From Mangifera indica (taxonomy: Eukaryota; Streptophyta; Magnoliopsida; Sapindales; Anacardiaceae): 64,000 bases of DNA. Positions 23,534 through 34,700 of this stretch are shown in pieces; the stretch's first letter is position 1; every line of letters starts with the position of its first letter. Made by a program: the position numbers and the translations under genes. Under the pieces are notes generated by a model. That model worked only from the letters and a program-made list of their open reading frames with translations, did not search any database and was not told the origin of the DNA. The stretch spans positions 310,001 through 374,000 of the forward strand of contig NC_058138.1 in NCBI RefSeq assembly GCF_011075055.1, read 5' to 3'.

Positions 23534-24740
23534 CAACTCATGATAATATAAGCATTTAGTAGTCTACTAGCCATTGGGGAATTTTTTTCATTTCAGAAAC
23601 AACTTTTACCTTGAAGATTTAAGTACTAAAATAAAATCAATGATCCCTTCAGAGGAATAAAATAGAAATATCTTTTACGATACTTATAACATATTAAAGT
23701 ATTGACATAAGTTTATATGGTTATATAATGTGAATACTACATAAAAAACAAAGTCAAATGATAAAACTAGAAGACCTAAGAAGTGGAAGATCATTATATG
23801 AGTGATTCCGTAGATTTGGATTCATATATTTCCACCCATGTGATGCTTCATTTTATGTATATATATCTTTTAAAGTTCTAACGACATTTGTTATTATTTT
23901 AGATTTATTTGTCCCCTTATTTTTAATTTTGTTACAATCAATCACAAATTTTTATTAACTTAAATATGTGTTTTAAAATTCTTTTCTTTTTTTTTAATCA
24001 GAAACTTGAACTTGATTATTAATGGTTGAATTTATCTTTTTTATATCTATTATTTGATATTAGAGATCAATCTTGATCCGTAAATAAAAATATATACAAA
24101 CTTAATTAATCATATTTTGCAACACAATCTTTAGGATTTGAAGTTTTTTTCAACCAAGGCAAATTATGTAGGTCAAGATAAAATTTTAGAAATATAATAT
24201 AAATTTTCTAGATTTTTTTAATATAGGTATTAATATTTACTTGTAATTGTTTTTTAATTTTTTGTTCTTCTATATAATATCTACATGACTTTAACTTGAC
24301 TTGATTATCGAAGATAAAGATATGATATAAATTACTCATCTATTTTTGTTAAATATCTTCATGTAAAATAGAAAAAAAAAAAGACTGTCGTGATGTTTAA
24401 TTAATTATGTTACATGTTTGAAAGATTACAATTGAATTTTGAATATATATTATATTTGAAAGTATTAATATTATATTTTGAAAATTGATAATATATAATG
24501 TTAGGTCCAATGTTCAATTAAATAATTTAATTTAAAATCTTATACTAATTTTAATAAGATGTTTTATAAAAAGTGTTAAAATTATAATTAATATTGTTAT
24601 TTTTTTTAAACGTATTATTGATGACATGTTGTATTAAACTTATATATACACATTTTATATTTTTATGATTATATTTTTGATGGTATACCATCCATTATTC
24701 TCTAACTAGGTACATAACATCGCCAGTATATTATGAAAGC

Positions 24741-24958
24741 AGAATCAGGCCGTCAGCGCATGGGAAAGCTGCACGTGGCACGTTGTCATTAGCTGACTAT
24801 ATGATTGCAAAACTTTAATTATTCAGGAAAAGTAAAGTACCCCAAGTTTGATTGAATTACAAAAAATTCTTTGAAGTTTATGAAATTACATAAATCCCAC
24901 TAATGGTTCGATGTCAGTGTTTTAAAAAAAATGCGATAAAAATTCGACGAATGTTTTG
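24741..24958 (+). repeat. CACGTGG-containing direct repeat, copy 2
   Basis: Partner of 23333-23533, with the same order of blocks and a CACGTGGC site at 24772-24779. It contains a small internal insertion (around ATTATTCAGGAAAAGTAAAG) relative to copy 1. Confidence 0.65.
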
Positions 24959-25989
24959 TCTGCGCCAAGTACTGATTTTGCTAATTGAAAGTTATATAAG
25001 TCATGATTTGGATTAAGGGAAGCAAACCCACGCCCCCTTGTATGAGTCTAATCAATTTTTAAATTGAAAATCAAACCCAAAAAAATTAGCTATATGAAAA
25101 TTAATTCAGCTATCAATTAAAAAATATAGAAAAATTGACTTTTTGGGTATGATTATTGGTTTGTTAAAATTTTAAAATTGGTCAACCGAGGCGAACTAAT
25201 TTAAAAAAATTAAAAAATAATAACAAAATAGAATAATCCTTTAAAATTCAATTCAAAACCAATTAATCGAGAACTAAGTTTAGTTAATTAATATTTTCGG
25301 TTCAATTCAAAATCAGTTCATCTTGAAGGTTTTGGTTTATTATTTTTTTTAAATTAAAAATTTAGTTCAATTCAAAAATTTGCTAAACCGGTTTAGTTAA
25401 TTAATTTTGAACACCGCTACACCCTCGAAAACCTATAAATTATTATTCAAGATGTAAAGGTTGGATTGGATTTGAATAGTTCAAACTCAAATAACAAATT
25501 GAATCAAATGAATATGAATGGGTCAAACTTAAACTCTAACAAACATTTAAATTCAAACTTGACTTAAATTGAATCTGAAGTTAAGTTACTTTTAAGCCAA
25601 ATTCGAGCCTCGATTTATTCATCTCACTGGTCTCATATCACCAATAGCATATTGGGTTTTGGGCTTTAAAATGAAATGGGTGTATGCTAAAGGTTGTTGA
25701 ATTGGGTTTGGAGTCCGAATAATGAGCATCTTTTTCATGTTTCTTCGATACATCCGTGTCCTGATGACTTCATTTCCTCATTGACCGACTGGTTCAACGC
25801 GTTGCAAGAGAAAAAAAACACAAAGTGACAAAGAGTGACACTAGTGAAACACGCAATTAGAATCAAAGTAACCTTACCAAACCACAATAAAAATGAACGG
25901 ACAAGATTCAAGCCTTTTTATAAAGCTATATCCTTGGTTACCAAACTCCTTAACTAGGGTTGCTGCAAACTCCACATCTCACGCCACTA

Positions 25990-25995
25990 TATAAA
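25990..25995 (+). promoter_or_regulatory. TATA box of MIR482 copy 2
   Basis: TATAAA in CCACTATATAAACTG, aligned with the copy-1 TATA box and at the same distance from the hairpin. Confidence 0.6.
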
Positions 25996-26077
25996 CTGCC
26001 TTCATGTATAGCAAATGAGCATACTACAAACACAACACAAGAGCAAGTAGCTAACATTGCTTAGCTTAGCCTCCATG

Positions 26078-26275
26078 GAAGAGAATGGAAAGGGAGTTCA
26101 GGATTTTGGGAAGGTTTTGGTGTGGGTGAGTAGGGAAGATACATGGTTTATGTAGACATAGCTTTTAGTTACTTTTATATATAAAAGTGACTATAAGTTT
26201 AAAGATTTTGTATACCTTCCCTACTCCACCCATGCCATAGGTTTCCCATTATTCCTCCCTCTCCTAAAACTTCCT
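26078..26275 (+). ncRNA. MIR482: MIR482-family microRNA precursor, copy 2
   Basis: A hairpin homologous to copy 1. The 5p strand GGTGTGGGTGAGTAGGGAAG (26119-26140 in full) pairs with the 3p strand CCTTCCCTACTCCACCCATG (26215-26236 in full). The 3p differs from copy 1 at two positions (ACT for ACA, CATGCC for CACGCC). Its reverse complement reads as codons for GMGGVGK, the most common NBS-LRR P-loop form, so this copy matches the canonical miR482 target better than copy 1. The stem extends basally through GGTTTCCCATTATTCCTCCC. The terminal loop region contains TTTTATATATAAAA, an extra small palindrome. Confidence 0.87.
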
Positions 26276-26974
26276 CTACTAGTCGAAGGAGCTGTTGTTG
26301 CTCCATGATCAGACGCTACCATTTTTGCTAGTTTATTTCATTTTTGTCACTATGTTTTGATTATATGCATGTATGTATGGATAGATGGATGTATGGATGG
26401 TTGTTTTTATGAAGCATGCATGGAGGGTTGTGTTGATTAATCTCTTTTGTTGTTTTTGTGGCAAACCCTTATTTTGTTTCCAGATGTTTCAGGTTTTTGG
26501 CATGGTGGTTCTTGGAAATGACCTTGCAGCTGAAACCAAGGAAAGAAAAACACTGTTGAAGAGAGAATCTTTGGTTTTGTCTCATGATTTTGCTTCTTCA
26601 TGCATAAACAACTGGTTAAGCCTAGTGTAGATTTCTACCCCTAAAAAACGCTTTGTATTTACTTGTACATATTCCCACAAAGTTACTAAATCCAAGACAA
26701 GACTTACTGTTTCTCAAGTCAATCTCGTATCTAACCTCAATTTTTTGTATATATTACAGATTGATTTGAATACAAGTTTGTGAATCTTACACATCCTATC
26801 TTGATTTGATCATAAAATCAAAATGAATGTATATGCAAACGGAGTAAATATCTTAACAAGTAAATATAATAGAGCCAAGAAATGAACCAATAAAAAGAAT
26901 CAGAAAAGATCTCAGTAATACAGATTATGATGACTCATGAAATTACATTTATTTGGGATATGGGGTTGGTGGTA

Positions 26975-27342
26975 GGTTAAATTCAAACCGAGTTTATTTG
27001 AGTTTGAGTTCAGTTTAAACAAGTTCAAAATATGCTTGTCTCAAACGAATTTAAACTCAAATTCAAGTTTGAGAGTTTAATATTTTCGAGTTCGAATTAT
27101 AAAGATGTTTGACTTGTAAAATTTATGAGCTTAAAAATTTCAATATGAATCGACTAAGACGATATTGTTTTGATTAATACATATTAAAATAACGTCTTTT
27201 TAATATTGAATCAAACTTGAGTTTGACTCTTCACAAACAAAGTAAGTTCAAACATCTTTAAAGTGAATTACAACTAAACTTCACTAAAACAAATTCGAAC
27301 TCGAACTTAGGCAACCTTAACTTTAACTCTGCTCAAATCCAA
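26975..27342. mobile_element. hAT-type MITE inside duplicate copy 2
   Basis: Begins TAGGTTAAATTCAAAC and ends AAATCCAACTTTC. The flanks GTTGGTGG and TTTGGTGG match at 7 of 8, an 8-bp hAT-type duplication. The interior resembles the 4695-5154 element (AAGTTCAAA/AACTCAAATTC inverted motifs and ACGATATTGTTTTGAT units). Duplicate copy 1 has an uninterrupted site near 18.37 kb, so the insertion postdates the duplication. Confidence 0.68.
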
Positions 27343-28129
27343 CTTTCTTTGGTGGTGGAGGCAATTTTTGATGAATCTAGAATTGCCTTCACGCTGTCAT
27401 CATCCTATGTTTTTGTGCTAGAGACTTTTAGGGACAGGAAGATGATAGGATATGTGCTTGATACATTTCAGCAGTAGCAAGATTCCTTTAAGTAACCAAA
27501 AAGCAAAATCCAAAAAGATGTGCAGTTATCATGTGTGCAATTGGCCTTAGTCCATAAGTGGAGAGTCCTTTAGTTGAAAGGAAAAGAAAGTGATGCAGAT
27601 GCTCACATGAGGTCAGCCGTTCACGATGAAGTTGACAGATATGTCAATCATTCTGCATTATCATGCATAAATTTTGATAATATGGACAATAAATAACACA
27701 ATATAAAATAGAGAGTAGCTCTCAGCAATGGAAATTAGAAAGAGAAGTTTAGTGATTAAGGTGTAAAGTGATCCTTGAGAATTACTTGCTCTGTGAATAT
27801 AAAAAAGCTATAAATGGAATTGGTCTTCCAAATAGCATGTGGAGAAAGGAGCATCTGGGACTGTGAATTAGCCAATATTGTTCCAACATTCACTAGTCAG
27901 TAGTCACAACTTGACAGAAGCATCTTAAGAAGGCCTCCAACAGCATCTTGATGACCTATCAGCTTTTGCCTTCATATGCTTGGAACCAGAAGTATCAGCC
28001 CTGTAAAATCTCCTGCTTGAACCAGAAACCTGGTAAAGCTTGATATCTTTACCATGTTAAATTGTATTGAGGTAACTTATTAAATTGTATGTGTGACAAA
28101 GAAAAGGACTAAAAAATGGTTGCAGGAGT

Positions 28130-29250
28130 TCATTCAAAATTCAATCACCAATTATATCTGTAGGAACAAGAAACTTTAATGAACCAATGGAACCAATTGC
28201 TATCTCTTACGGTGATCTCTCTCAAAAATTTCTGAAGCAAATTTCATTACCCAATGACAACCACCAAAAGTCATAAGGTTCTTATTTATCACAAATTGGC
28301 GTTGGTTAGTATCCCAAGTGTAAGGAATAGGAGCTGAATCCCACATAGAAAAATATAACTTTTTGGTGTGGGGTTTATATAGTTTTGGATTTTTCAATCT
28401 CAATGGTTAAACTCTTAAGGTCTGGTTTGTAGGATTCTGGTGTTTATGAGGCATTAAACTATTCAATCTGTACAGCTAGTGTTGCAGCTATATTTTCTTT
28501 CTTCTTCACCAACTTCTCCTACTTAACATCCAACTGCATCCAGGCACCTTTCTAACTCCACTAACCCTAATGAATCTGCAAACTCCATCAGCTTCTTTAC
28601 ACCTTCCATTGCATGAATACATATTACAAAGTAGCAAATGGTTTCATGAATTTTCTGGTCCCAACTCAAAAATCCTCTCTGCAGCTTCTCTACCCATTTC
28701 GAGTTTGCCACAATATGAGCAAGCTGCAGCCAGGGCTCGCCAGACTGACTGTCCCTTTTGCTTGGCATTGATGCTATAATCTTCTTGGCCTCACCTAATT
28801 GACATGAACCTTTTTCATGGAATTGACGTATATCTTTCTTCAACAGTCCCATTGTAGCTACAACCTAAGACACAAATGAAAGTAATGCACTCAGGTTTTA
28901 CTTCTCTCCTGGCATTTCCTCGAACAGTCTAATCACTTGATCTGGACATCCGTGTTACAGAAAAACAGCAATCATGGCCGTCCAACAAACCCATTTCTAT
29001 AACACCTGAGACACATCAACCAAGCTCCTACATTTTGCATGCATTGTAACCCATGAACTCGAAACAGACATACTTTTCATCAATCCATCCAGTTTTGATC
29101 ATATGGCCATGTATCAATATTCCTTGATTTTGTTCTCCTGTAGTAGCAGAAGCACGAAGAACAGTAGAATATGATGCTTAATCAGGTAATACGCTCTACC
29201 ACCTCATGACTGAAAAAAATTACAAGCTACTGGAAATTTGTTACCATGAT
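28130..29250 (-). pseudogene. PPR protein pseudogene (E-DYW class), copy 2
   Basis: A minus-strand relic homologous to 19150-20430. The clearest block, at about 28.52-28.85 kb, reads GEAKKIIASMPSKRDSQSGE then PWLQLAHIVANSKWVEKLQR, the end of the PPR array and E region. The DYW-domain remains are GCHWVMKFASEIFERDH (about 28.2-28.26 kb) and NWFHWFIKVSCSYRYNW (about 28.15-28.2 kb). These match the family pattern DCH...K.IS.I..REI...D.NRFHHF....CSC.DYW with the cysteines and Trp-Tyr partly lost. Stops and frameshifts separate the pieces. Confidence 0.8.
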
Positions 29251-29292
29251 CATAATAATCCATGCCACATTACATGTCCATCGACCAATAAT

Positions 29293-29455
29293 AGAACTAT
29301 GCATGCACATTTTTTATACATAATTTGAGTATATAGATTATGAGTCATCTTTTGATTAGATGATTTTGAATTAAAGATAAAGTAACATCTAATCACATGA
29401 TAATATATCATCTATATATCTTAATTGCATATCAAAAATATGTACACATAGTATT
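29293..29455. mobile_element. Palindromic AT-rich MITE, family P copy 5 (reverse orientation)
   Basis: The core appears in reverse complement (TTTTGAATTAAAGATAAAGT, AATCACATGATAATATATCA), with ends AACTATGCATGCACATTTTT and CAAAAATATGTACACATAGT. Absent at the corresponding place in duplicate copy 1. Confidence 0.62.
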
Positions 29456-29499
29456 GTTTTATGGGATTATTGTTAAGACTGAAACATCTACTCCAACAA

Positions 29500-29667
29500 T
29501 AATAAAATTATGTAAACTTACTTTGGGTATATAAATAAGTATACATTTGATATGTATCATCAAATGATTAGATAATTTTGAATTAAAGATAAAACAACAA
29601 CCAATCACATAATAACACATTATATATGTACTCATTTGTGTATCCAAAAGTGGATACGTATAACATT
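29500..29667. mobile_element. Palindromic AT-rich MITE, family P copy 6 (reverse orientation)
   Basis: Lies immediately after copy 5 in the same orientation: TTTTGAATTAAAGATAAAAC and AATCACATAATAACACATTA in the core, ends near AAATTATGTAAACTTACTTT and CCAAAAGTGGATACGTATAA. Confidence 0.62.
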
Positions 29668-30092
29668 GTTCAATCCCATAAACTTATTTCCCAAATCGTT
29701 ATGTCCCCATATTAGCACACGCACTAGAATACTAAATGATCAAACTCGACTAAGAAACTTCTTAATTTTAGATTTGACTCTTTTTGTGATTTTATCAACT
29801 TTTTCTTCTCATTAAACTATGTACTAAAAATAAAAAATAATAAAACCATTTCAAAACTCTATACATTAACAATAAAACTATGTATTTGAATGATATTTTA
29901 TTTTTAATTTGAAATATTTAATCTTTATTTTAAAATCAATCTATTAAATATCATCATTACTATCCAATTTGTTTATCATTTTAAAATGCAAAAAGAGCCG
30001 AAATCCAAAGTTAATATTTTCTTAGTTGAGTTTAAACCTTTATTCATCGATTTCAAACTAATTCTTTAGAATTAGAATTGATTTGAGTTGAA

Positions 30093-30268
30093 CCTATATA
30101 TACCAATTTTTAATACACAATTTATATACACAGAGGAGATATTATCATATGATTGAGGGTTTATTTATCATATAATGACACATATTTTAAAATCATTTAA
30201 TTACATGATGACATATCACTGTATACATGAATTGTGTATAAAAAATGAGTACATATAACATTACTCAT
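30093..30268. mobile_element. Palindromic AT-rich MITE, family P copy 7
   Basis: Fold-back ends (TTTTTAATACACAATTTATA against TGAATTGTGTATAAAAAATG) and internal TATCATATGATTGAGGG and TTAAAATCATTTAATTACAT. Confidence 0.6.
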
Positions 30269-30947
30269 TTGAGTTTATCCTGATTAAATCCAACCTGAAC
30301 TCATATAAAAAAAAAAAGTTGATAAAATCATGGAGATCAAGCTCAACAAAAAGCTTCTCCATCAGGTCGATTTGATCAACCTAACATGTTTGTGGGCTAA
30401 TTTTTGTTTATAAAATTTTGTAATAATTTGGATTCAAACCCAAACTAATGACACATATTCATGTGTGTCATCACACCAAATTTGGTTTTAATTAAATGTA
30501 ATTAAAATTTCACATTTAATCATTAAATAGATAAAATTGTTTTAAAAAATTTATAATTATTGAAACTCGAGTTAAGTCTATTTAGTAAAAATATATATAT
30601 CATATACTATCAAACCATAATTCTATTTAATCGAATATTGTTATAGTATTATATTTCAAATAGTTGATTGGTTTGAGTACTGATCAAACCAGTCTAACTT
30701 GTCAAAACTTAACTTTTGATTTGGTCAATATGTGATTCAAGATTAAGAAGATTGTCCTAGATATGAGCTGAAATTAGGTGATGATATCTTTACGATTACA
30801 TAGATATTGACGGCATGTAGTGAAACTTCTAGGGTTCATTAACACCTAAAAGAACAAATCAAACTTTAAAAAATTACATGTTCATCCTCTAAGCAAGTGA
30901 ACCGCGTTAAGAAAACGTAATACTCAAACCGCCAAACGCATGGAGAG

Positions 30948-30990
30948 GCCACGTGGGGGGTCCAATGTCCCCTTTCCATTGGCTATAAAT
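30948..30990 (+). promoter_or_regulatory. RCI2 promoter: ABRE/G-box and TATA box
   Basis: GCCACGTGGGGGG with the palindrome CCACGTGG at 30949-30956 is a strong ABRE/G-box bound by bZIP (ABF/AREB) factors. A CCATTGGCTATAAAT stretch follows, with a CCAAT-like motif (in reverse) and TATAAAT at 30984-30990, about 70 bp before the start codon. This fits ABA-, cold- or drought-induced expression. Confidence 0.65.
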
Positions 30991-31060
30991 AATTTACTTC
31001 AGAATTCAAAATCTCCTCTTCATATTTATTTGTCGATCACTTGAAACCTCTCTTCAAAAA

Positions 31061-31329
31061 ATGAAAGAAAGCACCGCCACCTGCGTAGACATCCTCTTGG
31101 CCATATTCTTGCCTCCTCTCGGCGTCTTCTTCAAATATGGCTGCGGGGTTTGATCATGTTTCAGAACTTGCTGAATGATTTTTCGTTTGCAGATTTTTTT
31201 TTCTAATTTTCCATATTGAAAGATCGGGTCCGTTTGTTTTTGCAGGTTGAGTTCTGGATATGTTTGCTTCTCACAATCTTGGGTTATCTCCCTGGAATTA
31301 TTTATGCCGTTTATGCCATCACCAAGTGA
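31061..31329 (+). CDS. RCI2: RCI2/PMP3 small hydrophobic membrane protein (low-temperature/salt responsive)
   Basis: Two coding exons, 31061-31147 and 31246-31329 (donor GGG|GTTTGA, acceptor TGCAG|GTTGAG), give 56 residues; family members are about 52-60. The protein begins MKESTATCVDILLAIFLPPL and contains GVFFKYGCGVEFWICLLLT and GYLPGIIYAVYAITK, the Pfam UPF0057 signature. It has two transmembrane helices. RCI2/PMP3 proteins sit in the plasma membrane and influence membrane potential and Na+/K+ balance under cold and salt. A probable 3' UTR intron runs from CCG|GTAAGC (about 31347) to GCTGCAG|ATGGAG (about 31632). The CDS is too short and split for simple ORF calling. Confidence 0.95.
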
Positions 31330-31745
31330 CCATCTTCCATATCCGGTAAGCAATCACTTATCCTTTAATGTTCGGGTTTGTTGGAGACTAAAAAAAAAGA
31401 CTTTCATATCAAATAAAAGTGAGTAACAAATAAGTGTGATAGATTGGATTTAACAAAAATCAATATATTTTCAATCTCCACAATTCAATATATTCTCGAC
31501 AGGGTTGGATATAAACTCAGGTAAGAGGGCATATGACTCTCCTTACCCTCTCCTGTACTCCACAACCTGACTGTACTGTTATACTGTAAATTATTCATGC
31601 TGTTTCTCACATAAATTGTTTTCTGCTGCAGATGGAGAGAAACAGAGGCCAAGGTTGAAGATGCAGAGTGATTAACAATAGTTCGATGGACAGTTTTTTT
31701 TTTTTTGTTTGTTAATGATTTTGTACTGTGAATCAATGTTCTTGA
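31330..31745 (+). other. RCI2 3' UTR with probable intron
   Basis: After the stop codon comes CCATATCCG|GTAAGCAATC, then an AT-rich stretch ending TTTTCTGCTGCAG|ATGGAGAG. The tail GATGCAGAGTGATTAACAAT is probably UTR. The antisense ORF at 31485-31736 has no recognisable content. Confidence 0.5.
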
Positions 31746-31799
31746 TTTTTCTGTTTTTGATTATATGGGGTTAATTGGATTATTTTGAGTGGTTGGTTT

Positions 31800-34700
31800 T
31801 CTGATTAATTAAGCTTAGTGGGTTGTCAATTCTCCACTGCATTATTTTATTGTCCCCCGGTACTAGATTTTTCTTCAAAAATGTTTATCATGTTGTGCAC
31901 CAAATAAATTTATCCATTACTTCGCATTTTTGTCATTTTCTTCCCTATCTTTCAATTGTAGTATTCATGTTCAAATTAATTTGAATGCGACCCATTTATA
32001 AAAATAAATAAAATTCTTAATTTGGATTGAATTTGTTTACCCTGAATTTAAATTTAAACATGAATAGTTTGGATAAAAAATAAATTATTTCAAATCAAAT
32101 AATGAATACTATATTCGATGTTTAGATACCTTTTATTGAAAGGATAACAAAGACTAAAACAAACACGAAAAAGTAATATTACTTGTAAAAATAAAATGTA
32201 TAAATTTAGTATATGATTTGATGTGTTAATATTTGATTTAATGATTTTAAAATATAAAAAATAAATAATTAGATCACTTAATTATAATTTATTACTGTAA
32301 TTTATACAAATAAGTCTGTTGACATCCGAGTGACAACATAAATCACAAAGTGAGTATCTAAATAAAAGTGTTTGAATTTGAAATTCACTTATAAATATAC
32401 AAAAATAAAATTTTTAACTTATATAATACAATAATTATAGAGTAAATCACTAAACTTTTGAGATTCTCTTGTTTGATGTGATCATTTCAAATTGAAAAGG
32501 ATAATTTGATACGCATAAGGCTTTTTTATTTTAATTTAAAAAAAAAAAAACTTACCATGTATCTCATCATATACTTCTTCATTTTTTGTGATGTAAATTT
32601 GGCTTAAAGGGACACCCTTGCTGTCAATTAACATGAGAGAATTTTCTCCTACAAATTTCCTGGACGAGTTCATCTACAACCTTAGATAAAAATATATATA
32701 CGCATAATATATCAAAGAATATAACATGATATTGACAGTTTAGTCGAGGTCGGGGTCTTCGACTGCAGATAGAATAAATAAACATTAAAATATTAAAAAA
32801 ACTGAATTATAGTCCATAAATAAAATTGATTATTCTATATGGTTTTCCACGTTAAATGAACTTTACAGGTCACAATAATATCCATATCATGATAGAGATT
32901 TTGTTACCATATTTAATTATTTGTATCCAAAATTGAAACCAACTGAAATATTTTGACAAAACAATTGCCAGGTCTGGATTTTGATAATTTTATTGGTAAA
33001 ATAATATAAAATCTAATTGGGAAATGAACTTGCCAAAGTCATTCATGGTGGCACACAGGAAATGAACTTGCCAAAGAAATATTTGTCCATTTTATATAAA
33101 ATAAATAATACTTTTATCAAAAAATAAAACCAATTAGAAAAATCTAACCGAGTACAGGTAAAATAATATTTTTATTATTTATTAATTTTGAAAAAGAATA
33201 AAAATAACTACTTTCAATTGAATCAATTGTTTCAAATGTAACGATTTAATCTTTAAGAAAATTTGAAAAATCATAAATAAATTTTTAAAACTTTTGAAAT
33301 TCGTTGTTCTTTGGAAAATTATTATGTTCATATAATATTTTTTTACAATGTTATTATGAGCCTAATAGTTTATAATATGACATTTGTAAACCTAATTTTT
33401 TACATTTTGTTTTAATTATTATTTTTGAAACTATTGATGAATAGATAAATATTTAAAATTTTCAAAAATCCATGAACTTTTTTAAAATTAAAAATAAAAA
33501 AGCTGAACAAAATTTATGAAGACCCTTAATATATTAAAAAAATTATAATTTGCCCTTAAACGTACGATTATATGTTATCTATCTACACTTCTACCAGTAC
33601 AATAACTATATGTCACTTGTAATCATTCTCGGCCTGAAACTGAAAAAAGAGAAAGAAGAGGGTGATGATGAAAGGAAAGAGGAATAAGTGGAATTTTATG
33701 TGATTTGAATACATAAAAAATTTATTTTTAATTTTTAATAATTTGGGATATATGATAATTTGTTTTAAAAAAAAAGGAAATAGTAAGGATGAAATAATAA
33801 TTTCACTTTTAACATTGTATTGGTTTTTTGTTTTCATTAGTAGGTTTGATTTTAGATAGCAACGTGTTACTTATTTCATCTAGAGTAAAATTGTATTTTT
33901 AAGCCAAACCATAGTCGGAAAAATGTAATTTACTCGTAAAATAATGAAACGAAAGGCTCGTACATAGGAAAATCAGGTTGTTGAAACTTATGACAAAAAG
34001 ACTATCATTTATCGAACATATGTGCAAATAAGCTCTTGTATTCGATACTTATCCTATAACTTATGATTAAACAATATTTTCAAATTTAGATCAGACATTG
34101 ACTCGATTAAAGGCCGATCGGACTGATGCATTCAGACCTGGTTAAATACTGGTCTGATAATATGTGGCGTATGTTAGTTACCTAATTGAATAAGTTAATG
34201 CATGAAGCATCCGCAAAATAGACCAAGTTTCTTGAAGACTCCACTTTCAATAATGTGAGACCTGTGAATGTGTGAACAACAATACTTAATTTCCTGTCCT
34301 TTGGTTGTGTGGAAATCACGGATCAACAAAATGCTTTCAAAATCTCGACTTGACGTTGAAATAAAATAATTTTGAAAAAAATACATCTGAAAAACTAACT
34401 GATGAAATTGAAAAGCACAAAGACATATACATCTCAAACTAAAAACCCATGTTGGTCGATGTGGGATCTAATTCTCCCACCTTATACTAGGAAAATGTAA
34501 CATATTGTTATAGGAGAAACATGGTCCCCCAAAACATGGTCCCAGAGAACTATGGTTTATTTCCAGTTGTGGTTTGCGGAGACACGATCAACCCTTGACC
34601 TAGGATCTTTACATAAACTTGCTGGTAACGATACTAGTAGAGTAAAATAGCTAAATCTCTGTGAAGTCATATGGGTGGGGACACATCAATTGGAGTTTAT

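Larger units (their letters stand above)
22260..25417. other. AT-rich spacer between the two D copies
   Basis: No gene is supported. It includes a short TA microsatellite near 23.23 kb and a duplicated promoter-like module (23.33 and 24.74 kb). ORFs in the spacer are low-complexity. Confidence 0.5.
25418..30360. repeat. Segmental duplication D, copy 2
   Basis: Direct partner of 16556-21200. It carries MIR482 copy 2 and PPR pseudogene copy 2. Private insertions include a hAT-type MITE at about 26.98-27.34 kb and family P MITEs at 29.29-29.67 and about 30.1 kb. It ends shortly before the RCI2 promoter. Confidence 0.8.
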
